Assembly (NCBI RefSeq): GCF_024699075.1
Contig: NZ_JAILQF010000342.1
Coordinates: 1 to 7,880, forward strand
DNA length: 7,880 nt
Origin: Butyrivibrio sp.
GTDB lineage: Bacteria; Bacillota_A; Clostridia; Lachnospirales; Lachnospiraceae
Direction: 5' to 3'
The translations under genes and the position numbers were made by a program. Below, piece after piece: positions 1 to 7,511 of the stretch. Every line of letters begins with the position of its first letter. The first letter of the stretch is position 1. The notes beneath the pieces are model-generated. The model was not told the DNA's origin and did no database searches. It worked only from the letters and a program-made list of their open reading frames with translations.

Positions 1-1728
1 CATTCCAAAATAATAGTTGTAATCGGTAATATAATAATCAAAAGCTCCCTGAGAATAGCCTGATTCATTGGTCGCAGTTATACTGATAAAATACTGACTA
101 CCGGGATCAAGTACTATCTGCTCCTCGAGGCTGGTCCATACCCCTTCATAAGTAGCTATAACATCTTTAAGCTCGCAGTCTCTTGCAATCTTAACAGTAT
201 AGGTTATAGTTTCAGAGTCAAAATCATAAGAAGAATCCCAAGAGGTAGATAATATACCATTTTCATAGGATAATTCACCTATATAAAATGGCTGCGGCAT
301 TTCAAGTGAATTAAGATACTCCTGATAATGAGCTTGAGGCTCATTTGGTATACTGCTTATTACAGTGTCATACTGTTCACTTGTAATAGGAGAATATAAA
401 ACATCTCTTCCTGTAAAAACATATGGCTTTACAACGCTGCTATATCCTTCCAACATTTCTGTTAATCTTTCAGGTGTCATATATGCAAGTTCATCATTTA
501 TGGCATCATCAAGAGCTTTCCTGAAATGCTCGGATTTTAAGCATCTTTGGAACAATACATTGCCCCAGTAGTTACTAACGCCCATCTGCCATCCACCATA
601 ATCCGTACGTCCTTTTATCTCATTTTCATTGGATGGAAAGCTTCCATCATTATCCCACGAAAGTATATACCAAGTATCTACATTTACCGGACTATATATA
701 TAGAAGTTACGGCTGGAAGTATCTACATTACCCGTAAGAATATGGAAAGCCATCCAATATGCCAGATTCTCCATATTAAAATGCTCTTCTATGACTGTAT
801 CTATGGGTATTGAATAGTCATTGACATCTTCAAGCATCTCTATAAGCTTTGTATTATCATTATTTCCCTTAATTTCAAGATATGTTTCAAACTTATCAAG
901 ATCAAAGTCAGGGTCATCTACAAGCTTTATAGCATCTTCGTACCTGTAGAATTCGCAATAATTGATCTTATAAAGATGCCCTTCCTTATTAAGACCATGC
1001 ACCTTTAAAGCATTCTTATTGAGCTGCTCAACCTGTGTATAAAGACCATAATCTTCAAAACCGTCATCAGAGCCATCCGTAAGATCATTAACATACAGAT
1101 GCACGAACTGAGTCCTTAAGCTCATCATCTCATCAATGCCCGTCATAAGATCAAAGCAGAGCTTGTTCCTGAATCTTAAACCGTCCTGTTCATGCTTATT
1201 CAAAGCGATTGTAGTCTGCCCTCTGAAATCTCCCTTATTATCCTTTATTTCTATTTTGTAATTCTTTTGCCTAAATAGTGATGAAGTTTGACCTCTTATA
1301 TTAACAGTTGCATTAGGCGCTGTTTCGCCATATCCAAGCTCTCCAAATGTAGGGCCATTCTCATCTCCCACCTGCAAAAGTCCTGCTACCATATATCTGT
1401 CAACGCCCATTTCATCATAATCATAAACACTATAGGTATTGATCTCTTCCCAGGTATGGTTGGTGCCCTCAGAAGCGTTACCAGTTCTTACTGTAAGATA
1501 CATAGTGACTACATCATAAGGATCATCATTTTCATAAAGCGCATAATTATCATATATATTGTCAGTAATTATTGTATCCTCGGCAAAAGAGACCTCTTCC
1601 ACCTTCGAAGATGTCTGATACTCCTGCTCTATCTCTTCTACCGCAGCATCATATCCATTTTGAAAGATACTGATGCAGACAAGAGCAACTATAAGAAATA
1701 TCATGGATACAAATCGGCTAGTCTTCAT
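1..1728 (-). CDS. CotH-family secreted kinase with C-terminal FnIII-like domain (3' end beyond window)
   Basis: This frame is open for 576 codons from ATG at 1728 to the left edge and has no stop in the window, so the C-terminus is missing. Residues 7-22 form a hydrophobic signal anchor with no convincing lipobox or signal-peptidase site. Residues about 75-440 match the CotH kinase family (PF08757): an N-I-R-G-Q-T-S-S motif (143-150) followed by K-N-Y-K (155-158), Y-G-L-Y-T-Q-V-E (227-234), G-N-V-D (333-336) with R-N-F-Y-I-Y (340-345), and W-D-N-D (358-361), the usual metal-binding acidic motif. Residues about 472-570 resemble a fibronectin type III fold (S-W-D at 496-498, Y-T-V-K-I, then L-D-P-G-S-Q-Y and I-T-A-T-N). 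CotH of Bacillus is an atypical kinase that phosphorylates spore-coat proteins; the substrate here is unknown. The gene overlaps pelG by four bases (ATGA) and has an AGGAGG site, so it is probably translated together with pelG. The family call is firm; the role in Pel export is inferred. Confidence 0.85.
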   Translation of the reverse strand, partial: MKTSRFVSMIFLIVALVCISIFQNGYDAAVEEIEQEYQTSSKVEEVSFAEDTIITDNIYDNYALYENDDPYDVVTMYLTVRTGNASEGTNHTWEEINTYSVYDYDEMGVDRYMVAGLLQVGDENGPTFGELGYGETAPNATVNIRGQTSSLFRQKNYKIEIKDNKGDFRGQTTIALNKHEQDGLRFRNKLCFDLMTGIDEMMSLRTQFVHLYVNDLTDGSDDGFEDYGLYTQVEQLNKNALKVHGLNKEGHLYKINYCEFYRYEDAIKLVDDPDFDLDKFETYLEIKGNNDNTKLIEMLEDVNDYSIPIDTVIEEHFNMENLAYWMAFHILTGNVDTSSRNFYIYSPVNVDTWYILSWDNDGSFPSNENEIKGRTDYGGWQMGVSNYWGNVLFQRCLKSEHFRKALDDAINDELAYMTPERLTEMLEGYSSVVKPYVFTGRDVLYSPITSEQYDTVISSIPNEPQAHYQEYLNSLEMPQPFYIGELSYENGILSTSWDSSYDFDSETITYTVKIARDCELKDVIATYEGVWTSLEEQIVLDPGSQYFISITATNESGYSQGAFDYYITDYNYYFGM

Positions 1729-3224
1729 AATGCCTCCTCTTTATCCTTTTTATTTATAGACCTTCTAAATCTGACTACTCTTGTAAAAATATTGTTCAGA
1801 TCTTCTCCAAAAAAGGTAAATACGCTTCTTGTCTCCCTACGCACCATAGGCTGAGACGCAAGTATATGATAAGGAATATTTTGCAAGAAAAAGTATAGTC
1901 TTATAATGCAGTAGATAAGATATGCCATACTTCCTATTGCAAATGCAAAGCCATAAAATCTGACATTAAGATTAAGTGATATAAGAGAACCTATTGTTGA
2001 TACACCTGCAAATATGATCGTCGATATCCCGGCCCCTTCATAGTCTGTAAAGTACATAAGGATCAGCATTATCACATTTCCAATCGCATATACACCATAA
2101 CCTACACAAAGTATCCTGAAATATCCGTCCATAAGATCATCAAAACCAAGCGGAAGTTTATTAAGAAGAGTCATACCTATCGAAAGCATAAGCGCAGTTG
2201 CATAAAACTGCCTTCTTGCAGTATACACAAGCTCATGTAAGAGAACCTCTTTCATCTCTTTTTCTGCAACATTAATTTCTCCAATGGAGCCTTTTCCATT
2301 GAAAAGGTCATAATACTTTCTGTATTTGGGATAAAAGTGTACCTCGACAGATGCCACAAAATTGATATTGGTAATAAGTATAGTCATAAAAGCAAACAGA
2401 GCCGGAATATCATGCTGCGGAGCTCCATAATACTGTCCCTGTATATGCTTGCCAACACCTGAAAACCATGCGATAACAAGATGTGAATATAGACCTATAC
2501 CTGAGAAAAAGCCTATAACCACCAATGACTTATACTCGTCTATCCAGTGAAGAAAAGAAAAATAATCGTTGCCCTTTGCTGGAAAATACTGATACAAAAG
2601 AGCTATGTCAACGCACATCATAACTCCGTATCCAAGACAGACAAACATAAGTAAAATTTCTATCGAAACGCCAACAAACCTGCAGGCAAGAGTTGCCCCA
2701 CCAAGAGATACTATTATCGATATAACATATCCAATCAGTATACCTTTATAATTTTTAACGGCAGTAAGATAATTCATCATCATCCATACACACAAAAGCT
2801 CAGCCAGCATTGTAATATTAAGCACTAAATGTATGAGCTTAATACCAAAGACTATCTGAAAAACTCCATACAAAGGGCAGCCAATTGGAAGTATTATAAA
2901 TAGGACTCCAGAAAGAGATCCAAGCACCTTATCTTCACTTTCCTGATAGAGCATATCTGATATATATCTTGTTACAACCATGCCGAAAACACTTGTAACC
3001 ATAAGCGATATAAGAAGGTTATAGGTGATCATACTTGTGAGAAGTTCTCTGTTTTCCTGGCCAAGCCCAAAATGAGATCCTATTATACCTATTCCCATCA
3101 GATAAAAAATGCCCAGAAGCATCGGGCCTGCAGTTATCATGCCAGTATATCCATAAGCACGAAGAACTCCAAGTACGCCTGTAGCTTTAAAGAGTTTTTT
3201 TAGTTCAAAACCAATTCCAGCCAT
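1725..3224 (-). CDS. pelG: PelG, Pel exopolysaccharide transporter
   Basis: This gene encodes the inner-membrane Pel transporter, a distant MOP-superfamily flippase relative thought to work with PelF, PelD and PelE in moving the growing polymer across the membrane. The N-terminus M-A-G-I-G-F-E-L-K-K-L-F is the characteristic PelG start. About 12-13 hydrophobic segments are visible (roughly 27-50, 65-86, 102-140, 142-155, 160-182, 186-211, 233-254, 272-294, 338-354, 371-393, 398-418 and 421-446). A soluble loop lies at about 295-337 and a basic cytoplasmic tail at about 449-499. At 499 residues it is somewhat longer than the Pseudomonas protein (about 456), mostly because of the tail. The ATG is preceded by GAAAGG seven bases upstream. 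The gene follows pelF after a 75-base A-rich gap with tandem repeats, and its TGA overlaps the start of the CotH-like gene. A run of seven A at codons 8-10 is a possible slippage site. Confidence 0.93.
   Translation of the reverse strand: MAGIGFELKKLFKATGVLGVLRAYGYTGMITAGPMLLGIFYLMGIGIIGSHFGLGQENRELLTSMITYNLLISLMVTSVFGMVVTRYISDMLYQESEDKVLGSLSGVLFIILPIGCPLYGVFQIVFGIKLIHLVLNITMLAELLCVWMMMNYLTAVKNYKGILIGYVISIIVSLGGATLACRFVGVSIEILLMFVCLGYGVMMCVDIALLYQYFPAKGNDYFSFLHWIDEYKSLVVIGFFSGIGLYSHLVIAWFSGVGKHIQGQYYGAPQHDIPALFAFMTILITNINFVASVEVHFYPKYRKYYDLFNGKGSIGEINVAEKEMKEVLLHELVYTARRQFYATALMLSIGMTLLNKLPLGFDDLMDGYFRILCVGYGVYAIGNVIMLILMYFTDYEGAGISTIIFAGVSTIGSLISLNLNVRFYGFAFAIGSMAYLIYCIIRLYFFLQNIPYHILASQPMVRRETRSVFTFFGEDLNNIFTRVVRFRRSINKKDKEEAL
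1733..1738 (-). promoter_or_regulatory. Strong ribosome binding site of the cotH-like gene inside pelG
   Basis: AGGAGG lies within the last codons of pelG (the two Glu codons near its end), four bases before the ATG at 1728. It fixes the start of the CotH-like gene, and with the ATGA stop-start overlap it shows translational coupling to pelG. The four-base spacing is short. Confidence 0.75.
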
Positions 3225-3231
3225 AGGTAAG

Positions 3232-3237
3232 CCTTTC
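3232..3237 (-). promoter_or_regulatory. pelG ribosome binding site
   Basis: GAAAGG lies seven bases before the pelG ATG at 3224. It is only a moderate Shine-Dalgarno match and abuts the first unit of the A-rich tandem repeat. The unstructured A-rich leader may make up for the modest match. Confidence 0.6.
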
Positions 3238-3278
3238 TGTTTTTTATCTTCTGTTTTTTATCTTCTGTTTTTTATGTT
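3237..3278 (-). repeat. Three-copy 14-bp tandem repeat upstream of pelG
   Basis: On the plus strand the unit ctgttttttatctt occurs at 3237-3250 and 3251-3264 exactly, and at 3265-3278 with one change (c to g). More degenerate T-rich copies continue to about 3300. It fills most of the 75-base gap between pelF and pelG. In the mRNA it is an A-rich leader that runs directly into the pelG ribosome site (GAAAGG, 3237-3232). Copy-number change would lengthen the leader without altering any protein. Confidence 0.85.
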
Positions 3279-3299
3279 TATCTATTTTTATCTTTTGTT

Positions 3300-4712
3300 T
3301 TAACTTTTATTAACAGCGCTTTTATACAGATCTTCATAGAGCTTTATCATATTTTCATGTCTGTAATATGCATCTACTCTCTTTCTTCCGATCTCGCCCA
3401 TCTTTTCGCGTTCGCTTCTTGATCTGCACATTCTCTCCATAGCATGTGCAATTCCTTCTCTGTGCATAGGAGGAGCGAGATAGCCTGCCACTCCGAACTG
3501 ATCTCCAGGACCTCCTTCAAGAAGATCTCTGCAACATCCTACATCTGTAGTAACACATGGCCTTCTCGCTGCAAGTGATTCGAGTACAGACAGAGGCTGG
3601 CCTTCAGAGATAGATGTCAAAATTGTAAAATCTATTTTTTTCATATACTCTGTAACATCCACCTGGCCGGCAAATATAATGTCATCATTAAGTCCAAGTG
3701 TATCCACAAGATTAATACACTCCTCGTTGTATTCTTCTTCATCTACGCCGCCAAGTATATGAAGTCTTACATCAGATCTCTTACTTTTAAGTTCGTGAAA
3801 TGCATATATCATGCTCTTAATATCCTTGATCTGAGCGATTCTTACCACAGCAGCAATGTCTATAATTCCATTTTCTGCTTTAAGAGGTATATTGCAAAAT
3901 CTTTCATATGCTATACCGTTAGATATAATTGAACATTTTGAAGGATCTGCCCCAAGTTCTATCTGAGTCTTCATGGCTCTGTCAAAAAGTGATGTGATCT
4001 TAGCAGCTCTTGTATAGATCGCATCAGAAAGCATATAGAAGAACTTGATCCACTGCCTCTTAAAAGCCGGCTGAACCCAGTGTGCTCTTATTATTTCTTC
4101 TTCTCTTTCTCTTGAATAGATACCATGCTCTGTAAGAAGAACTGGTTTACCTGTTTTATAGCCGCCTGTAACAGCAAGGATACCTGCATATCCTGTACAT
4201 ATTGTGTGATACATATCAGCCTTTGGCACATCCTGCATCAGCATATACAAAACAGGAAGGAGCATGGATCTCATTGTATGGAATGTATTTGCAAAAGGCA
4301 CATAGGGATATTTTTCATCACACAACTTTTGAAGTACTTCAAGAAATTCCTGGCTCATAAGGAAGGATGAGGGGTTTACGCCTTTATCCTGAAAGAGCTC
4401 AAGAAGCACTTCCCAATTTGGATGTTCGCAGTCAAGAAGATCTTTCAAAGCTTCTTTTTCCTCATCTTTCATTAAAGGAAGCTTCTTTTTGTCAGGCTTT
4501 ATTCTAAGTGCATCATCAAGAAATACCTCTTTGATCTCAACTACATTTTTGGGAATCTTGTAAAAGAATTTCCCCTTGTCTTTAGCGCGCGGACCTATAA
4601 CCCAGAGCACAAATTCATGCTCTTTCATTGCATTTATCATCTGATTAGTCCATGACGATACTCCGCCATGTGTATACGGGTAACTACCCTCTAGTATCAG
4701 ACAGATTCTCAC
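3300..4712 (-). CDS. pelF: PelF, cytosolic GT4-family Pel glycosyltransferase
   Basis: PelF is the cytosolic GT-B glycosyltransferase of family GT4 that polymerises Pel from UDP-N-acetylhexosamine precursors. The N-terminus reads M-R-I-C-L-I-L-E-G-S-Y-P-Y with G-G-V-S-S-W at 16-21, the PelF hallmark. T-E-H-G lies at 194-197. The donor phosphate-binding Arg/Lys pair is R291 and K296 in V-R-I-A-Q-I-K-D. The E-x7-E motif is E370 to E378 in S-E-G-Q-P-L-S-V-L-E. V-G-C-C-R-D-L-L-E-G at 391-400, followed by G-V-A-G-Y-L-A-P-P, is also typical of PelF. At 470 residues it is close to the usual 500. The start is a GTG, with AAAGGA six bases upstream, and the family-typical N-terminus begins right there. 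It follows the deacetylase gene after 47 bases, which may hold an internal promoter. Confidence 0.94.
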   Translation of the reverse strand: MRICLILEGSYPYTHGGVSSWTNQMINAMKEHEFVLWVIGPRAKDKGKFFYKIPKNVVEIKEVFLDDALRIKPDKKKLPLMKDEEKEALKDLLDCEHPNWEVLLELFQDKGVNPSSFLMSQEFLEVLQKLCDEKYPYVPFANTFHTMRSMLLPVLYMLMQDVPKADMYHTICTGYAGILAVTGGYKTGKPVLLTEHGIYSREREEEIIRAHWVQPAFKRQWIKFFYMLSDAIYTRAAKITSLFDRAMKTQIELGADPSKCSIISNGIAYERFCNIPLKAENGIIDIAAVVRIAQIKDIKSMIYAFHELKSKRSDVRLHILGGVDEEEYNEECINLVDTLGLNDDIIFAGQVDVTEYMKKIDFTILTSISEGQPLSVLESLAARRPCVTTDVGCCRDLLEGGPGDQFGVAGYLAPPMHREGIAHAMERMCRSRSEREKMGEIGRKRVDAYYRHENMIKLYEDLYKSAVNKS

Positions 4713-4718
4713 GTTAAG

Positions 4719-4724
4719 TCCTTT
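4719..4724 (-). promoter_or_regulatory. pelF ribosome binding site supporting a GTG start
   Basis: AAAGGA sits six bases before the GTG at 4712-4710, within a purine-rich AGGAAAGGA stretch. It supports the GTG start, which is also where PelF homology begins. Confidence 0.65.
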
Positions 4725-4748
4725 CCTATTTTACGCACATCACTAAAG

Positions 4749-4776
4749 ATTATATTTATCTATTTCGTATACTCAA
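4749..4776 (-). promoter_or_regulatory. Candidate internal sigma-A promoter upstream of pelF
   Basis: On the minus strand TTGAGT (4776-4771) and a perfect TATAAT (4754-4749) are separated by 16 bases. The pair straddles the TAG stop of the deacetylase gene. Transcription would begin near 4742 and give a leader of about 30 bases ahead of the pelF GTG. Such matches are common by chance in AT-rich DNA, and there is no extended -10 TGn, so this is a candidate only. Confidence 0.35.
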
Positions 4777-6562
4777 TTTCCACTGTACTATCAGTTATTT
4801 CAAGCAGGTACAGATCACCCTTTATATATGTAAGAGATCCGCCCTGTACGCTTCCAAGCTGGCCTCTGTTAACTCTTACAAGGCAGTAAGCCGTATCAAT
4901 AAGGCCATCAGCCTTAATTGTAATTCCATCTTCTCTTTGATCTATATCTATAACAAGATTGGTATATCTCTGAACTGCACCTGCTATTCCGCTTCCTGTA
5001 AGATGCCTTATAGGAGGAGCTGATTCATTGATCCAGACCATATACTCTTCTATTGTGCTACTTATGGATTCCCAGCCAAGTGCAGCACCCCTATCCTCAT
5101 CAAGAAGGTCATCAGGATGCATAAAGTGTGATGCAGCCAGATGATAATTAAGCTCCGAAAAGGCTGTTATCCTCATATAATCATCTTTGACACCACCAGA
5201 TACTATTCGCGGAGTATTGATCATACCGCTTTCATCGACGTCAAACTCCTGGCTATATGTATCTCCAACTGAAGTATATATAGAGGCTATTGTTGTTATT
5301 TCAGGATATTCATTATCTATGATCTCAATTCCTTCTTTTGATATAACATTTGACGGAGGCACATAGACCTGGAGCCTTGCTGTTGGAAAAAGACCTGTCG
5401 AGAACTCTATAAGTTCTGTCAAAGAATCCCTTATCTCATCATCATCTTCCCAAAGCTTATAGCCAAGATCTACTGTATATACAAAATCACTGTTACATAA
5501 AGGCTGATGATTGTAACCATGATATCCCAGTTCTCCACCTGCATTAAGGAGCATATTGCCGTAGTAATAGTAATCAGCAACATCAGTATTGGTTTTAAGC
5601 TCACCGCTAACCTGATCTTCGTAAGTCTCTATGATAAGACCTGTATACGGATAGTCATACTTTTTGCCAAGTGAAAGAAGATCTGGCCACCATACATTGG
5701 TATAAAATTCTGCTATATCCATTCCATAGTCGCGTCTTATATATTTGCCGTCTCCCTTTGGAACAGGCGACGGGAAATCGTCCAGATAAAAGGTTGCAGC
5801 ATTGATAACAGGATATATGCAAACATCATCAAGGAGTGAATATGCCGAACTGTAAATACCTCTGTATGCCTTTTCACAGTATCCAAAATTACATACTACA
5901 AAATATCCATCACCATACTTTCTGCGCCATATAAGAGGTGTTGATCCGCAAGTCGCAAATACTTCACTTGATTCATCAAGATTGACCTGCATCGAAGAAC
6001 TATAATAATCCTCAATAGCATATGGAACATCGGTTGATCCCAGCATAAATTCTTCTTCAGGATCAAAGTAGTCTACCTCTATAAGTTCATAACTTACATC
6101 AGTTATTCCCAGCTTTCCTATGATAATATCAAGTGTCTCTTCTCTTTCTATGGGAAGGCCAAAAAGAATCTTTCCGCCATTTTCCACATAAGTTGTATAA
6201 TCAAGTATTTGTTCTCCAAAAGATGTCAGATGCTTGATCGCCATAACCACCTTGTCATAGCCTGTGGGATCAGGGATCTGTTCTGCTATATCTGCAATAT
6301 CAAAAGGCACTCTAATATCTATTAGAATCTGCTTAAATTCTTCACTTGCCTTTACTGAGTTTTCATCGCCTGAGTCAATTATCAAAAGGCATCTATTTTG
6401 ACCAGAAGCTTCTTTATAATGAGTTATCTTATCTATATCTACGATAAGGGAATTGCCTTCTGCTGCTTTATATGGAATTCCCGCTCTTTCTATAAGAAGG
6501 ATCACGAAAAAGGCTGCAAAACCTATCATTATCCTTAAAAGAACAAGTATGTTCTTCTTCAT
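4760..6562 (-). CDS. pelA: PelA-like membrane-anchored polysaccharide deacetylase (DUF2194-type, no hydrolase domain)
   Basis: This 600-residue protein begins at M-K-K-N-I-L-V-L-L, preceded by AAAGGAGGG; an upstream in-frame codon at 6640 would only add 26 residues inside pelE. A membrane anchor spans about residues 3-24. A Rossmann-like or glutamine-amidotransferase-like domain follows at about 55-235 (C-L-L-I-I-D-S-G, later G-G-K-I-L-F-G-L-P). The deacetylase domain covers about 245-520, with CE4-like motifs: L-D-D-F-P (D261, D262), H348-G-Y-N-H352, V-P-P-S-N near 401-405, and H479-F-M-H482-P-D-D. A beta-rich C-terminal domain ends the protein. Pel deacetylation makes the polymer cationic. 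The GH166 hydrolase half of Pseudomonas PelA is absent, as in the described Gram-positive Pel loci. Its place between pelE and pelF fits the Gram-positive order. The family assignment as a DUF2194/PelA-type deacetylase is from memory of motifs, not a search; the name pelA rests on motifs plus context. Confidence 0.8.
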   Translation of the reverse strand: MKKNILVLLRIMIGFAAFFVILLIERAGIPYKAAEGNSLIVDIDKITHYKEASGQNRCLLIIDSGDENSVKASEEFKQILIDIRVPFDIADIAEQIPDPTGYDKVVMAIKHLTSFGEQILDYTTYVENGGKILFGLPIEREETLDIIIGKLGITDVSYELIEVDYFDPEEEFMLGSTDVPYAIEDYYSSSMQVNLDESSEVFATCGSTPLIWRRKYGDGYFVVCNFGYCEKAYRGIYSSAYSLLDDVCIYPVINAATFYLDDFPSPVPKGDGKYIRRDYGMDIAEFYTNVWWPDLLSLGKKYDYPYTGLIIETYEDQVSGELKTNTDVADYYYYGNMLLNAGGELGYHGYNHQPLCNSDFVYTVDLGYKLWEDDDEIRDSLTELIEFSTGLFPTARLQVYVPPSNVISKEGIEIIDNEYPEITTIASIYTSVGDTYSQEFDVDESGMINTPRIVSGGVKDDYMRITAFSELNYHLAASHFMHPDDLLDEDRGAALGWESISSTIEEYMVWINESAPPIRHLTGSGIAGAVQRYTNLVIDIDQREDGITIKADGLIDTAYCLVRVNRGQLGSVQGGSLTYIKGDLYLLEITDSTVEIEYTK

Positions 6563-6570
6563 GCCTTTTT

Positions 6571-6579
6571 CCCTCCTTT
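6571..6579 (-). promoter_or_regulatory. Strong ribosome binding site of the deacetylase gene
   Basis: AAAGGAGGG begins at the final A of the pelE TGA stop and lies eight bases before the ATG at 6562. It is the reason for choosing 6562 over the upstream in-frame codon at 6640, which has no such site. Confidence 0.8.
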
Positions 6580-7511
6580 CAGACCTGACCTGCCAGGTCA
6601 GGATCACTTCTTCCTGCAGCAGATTCTTGTGTACTATCACTCCAGAAGGAAATAAGTTTACGAAGTTCTACTGATTTGTACATATCCTTTTGGTCATATT
6701 CATTTATGAGCTTTCTAAGAAGCTTGCCCTGTCTTGTCTCATAGTAATAACGAACGCGAAGAGTAAAAGCCTCCTCATCATTTGGATACTTATCATAAAG
6801 GTATGTAGTAAGTTCATCTGCAAGCCCCATATGTCCTGAATCCATATAACTGGATGCAAGCTCTTTATAACGTGTCTTAGTAGGATGAATTCTTACAAGT
6901 TTTTTAAGCAGCTGCTGATAGGTACTTACCTGAATTTCAAGAAGCTGGCCAACACACAGACCGCTGTTAATATAATTAGAAAGATAATCTACATATTCTT
7001 CTATAAGCTTTTCATTGTCAGGCGCTTCTGCATACTGCGTAGCATACTGCTGAAGACGAAGCTCGTACTCTTTGGAGAACTCTGCCATAGCTGTTGTTGC
7101 ATAGTGAACCACCTCAACATCATCGTTAAGGCGGGCTTTGCTTAAGGCACTTACATACTGCTGATTATTCTCCATAAGAACGTCAAGCATTACTGATCTT
7201 CTAACTGCAGGATCATCCAGAATAAGAGCATCCTCTAATGGAATATCATTAACTGACTCAACCGTCCTTGCAGGCTCTTCTTCGTCCCAGACAAGAGATG
7301 CTTTCATACTCTCAAGATCAGAATATTTGGCGCCTGATCTTCCGCTGACATAATAGAGATGAATTATCACAGCACACAAAGGCCCAAATACCGGCACCCA
7401 GAATACGACTGCCAGAAAGGGGTAAGGTATCTTTATTAAATTTACGAATGCCAGTATACCAATTGTAAGTACTACAAGAAGGTGTACCAGTAGCATAAAT
7501 GCCATGATCAC
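6579..7511 (-). CDS. pelE: PelE-like membrane-anchored TPR/helical protein
   Basis: This is probably the PelE subunit of the inner-membrane Pel synthase complex, thought to link PelD and PelF/PelG. Two N-terminal hydrophobic segments lie at about 4-23 and 29-54. A predicted cytoplasmic helical region follows, with the PelE-type stretch V-E-V-V-H-Y-A-T-T-A-M at 132-142 and TPR-like helix pairs at about 200-275 (Y-K-E-L-A-S-S-Y-M-D-S-G-H, A-D-E-L-T-T-Y-L-Y-D-K-Y-P). A similar length (310 against about 330 in Pseudomonas) supports the call. The start is GTG at 7511, overlapping the stop of the upstream gene as GTGA. An in-frame ATG at 7505 is an equally possible start. Neither has a strong ribosome site, so translation is probably coupled to the upstream gene. 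The last 10 codons include a perfect inverted repeat. Similarity to PelE is recognised by eye; a TPR-only protein of another family is the main alternative. Confidence 0.75.
   Translation of the reverse strand: MIMAFMLLVHLLVVLTIGILAFVNLIKIPYPFLAVVFWVPVFGPLCAVIIHLYYVSGRSGAKYSDLESMKASLVWDEEEPARTVESVNDIPLEDALILDDPAVRRSVMLDVLMENNQQYVSALSKARLNDDVEVVHYATTAMAEFSKEYELRLQQYATQYAEAPDNEKLIEEYVDYLSNYINSGLCVGQLLEIQVSTYQQLLKKLVRIHPTKTRYKELASSYMDSGHMGLADELTTYLYDKYPNDEEAFTLRVRYYYETRQGKLLRKLINEYDQKDMYKSVELRKLISFWSDSTQESAAGRSDPDLAGQV
6584..6602 (-). repeat. Perfect 8-bp inverted repeat at the end of pelE
   Basis: The arms cctgacct (6584-6591) and aggtcagg (6595-6602) pair perfectly around a three-base loop, giving a GC-rich hairpin in otherwise AT-rich DNA. 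In the mRNA it ends two bases before the pelE stop and five bases before the strong ribosome site of the next gene. No U-run follows, so it is not an intrinsic terminator. It may affect mRNA stability or translation of the downstream gene. Confidence 0.6.

Noticed and set aside
365..813. Two short plus-strand open frames
   Set aside because: Both are antisense to the CotH-like coding sequence, have no good ribosome site and resemble no family.
1288..1854. Plus-strand open frame of about 188 codons
   Set aside because: It lies antisense to the CotH-like gene and the end of pelG. Its protein is Ser/Ile-rich low-complexity with no recognisable domain, and it is explained by the AT-rich genes on the other strand.
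3225..3299. Promoter in the pelF-pelG gap
   Set aside because: The gap is A-rich repeat sequence with no TATAAT or TTGACA-like pair at a suitable distance.
4125..4370. Plus-strand open frame of 81 codons
   Set aside because: It is antisense to pelF, which has strong motif support across the same bases.
6584..6602. Intrinsic terminator at the end of pelE
   Set aside because: The hairpin lacks a following U-run and sits inside the pelE coding sequence just ahead of a strong ribosome site.
6563..6640. 26-codon N-terminal extension of the deacetylase
   Set aside because: It overlaps the end of pelE, lacks a ribosome site and places polar residues before the signal anchor. ATG at 6562 has AAAGGAGGG at the right distance.
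6453..7145. Plus-strand open frames opposite the deacetylase and pelE genes
   Set aside because: They are shadows of well-supported minus-strand genes, with no ribosome sites and hydrophobic, unconserved-looking products.
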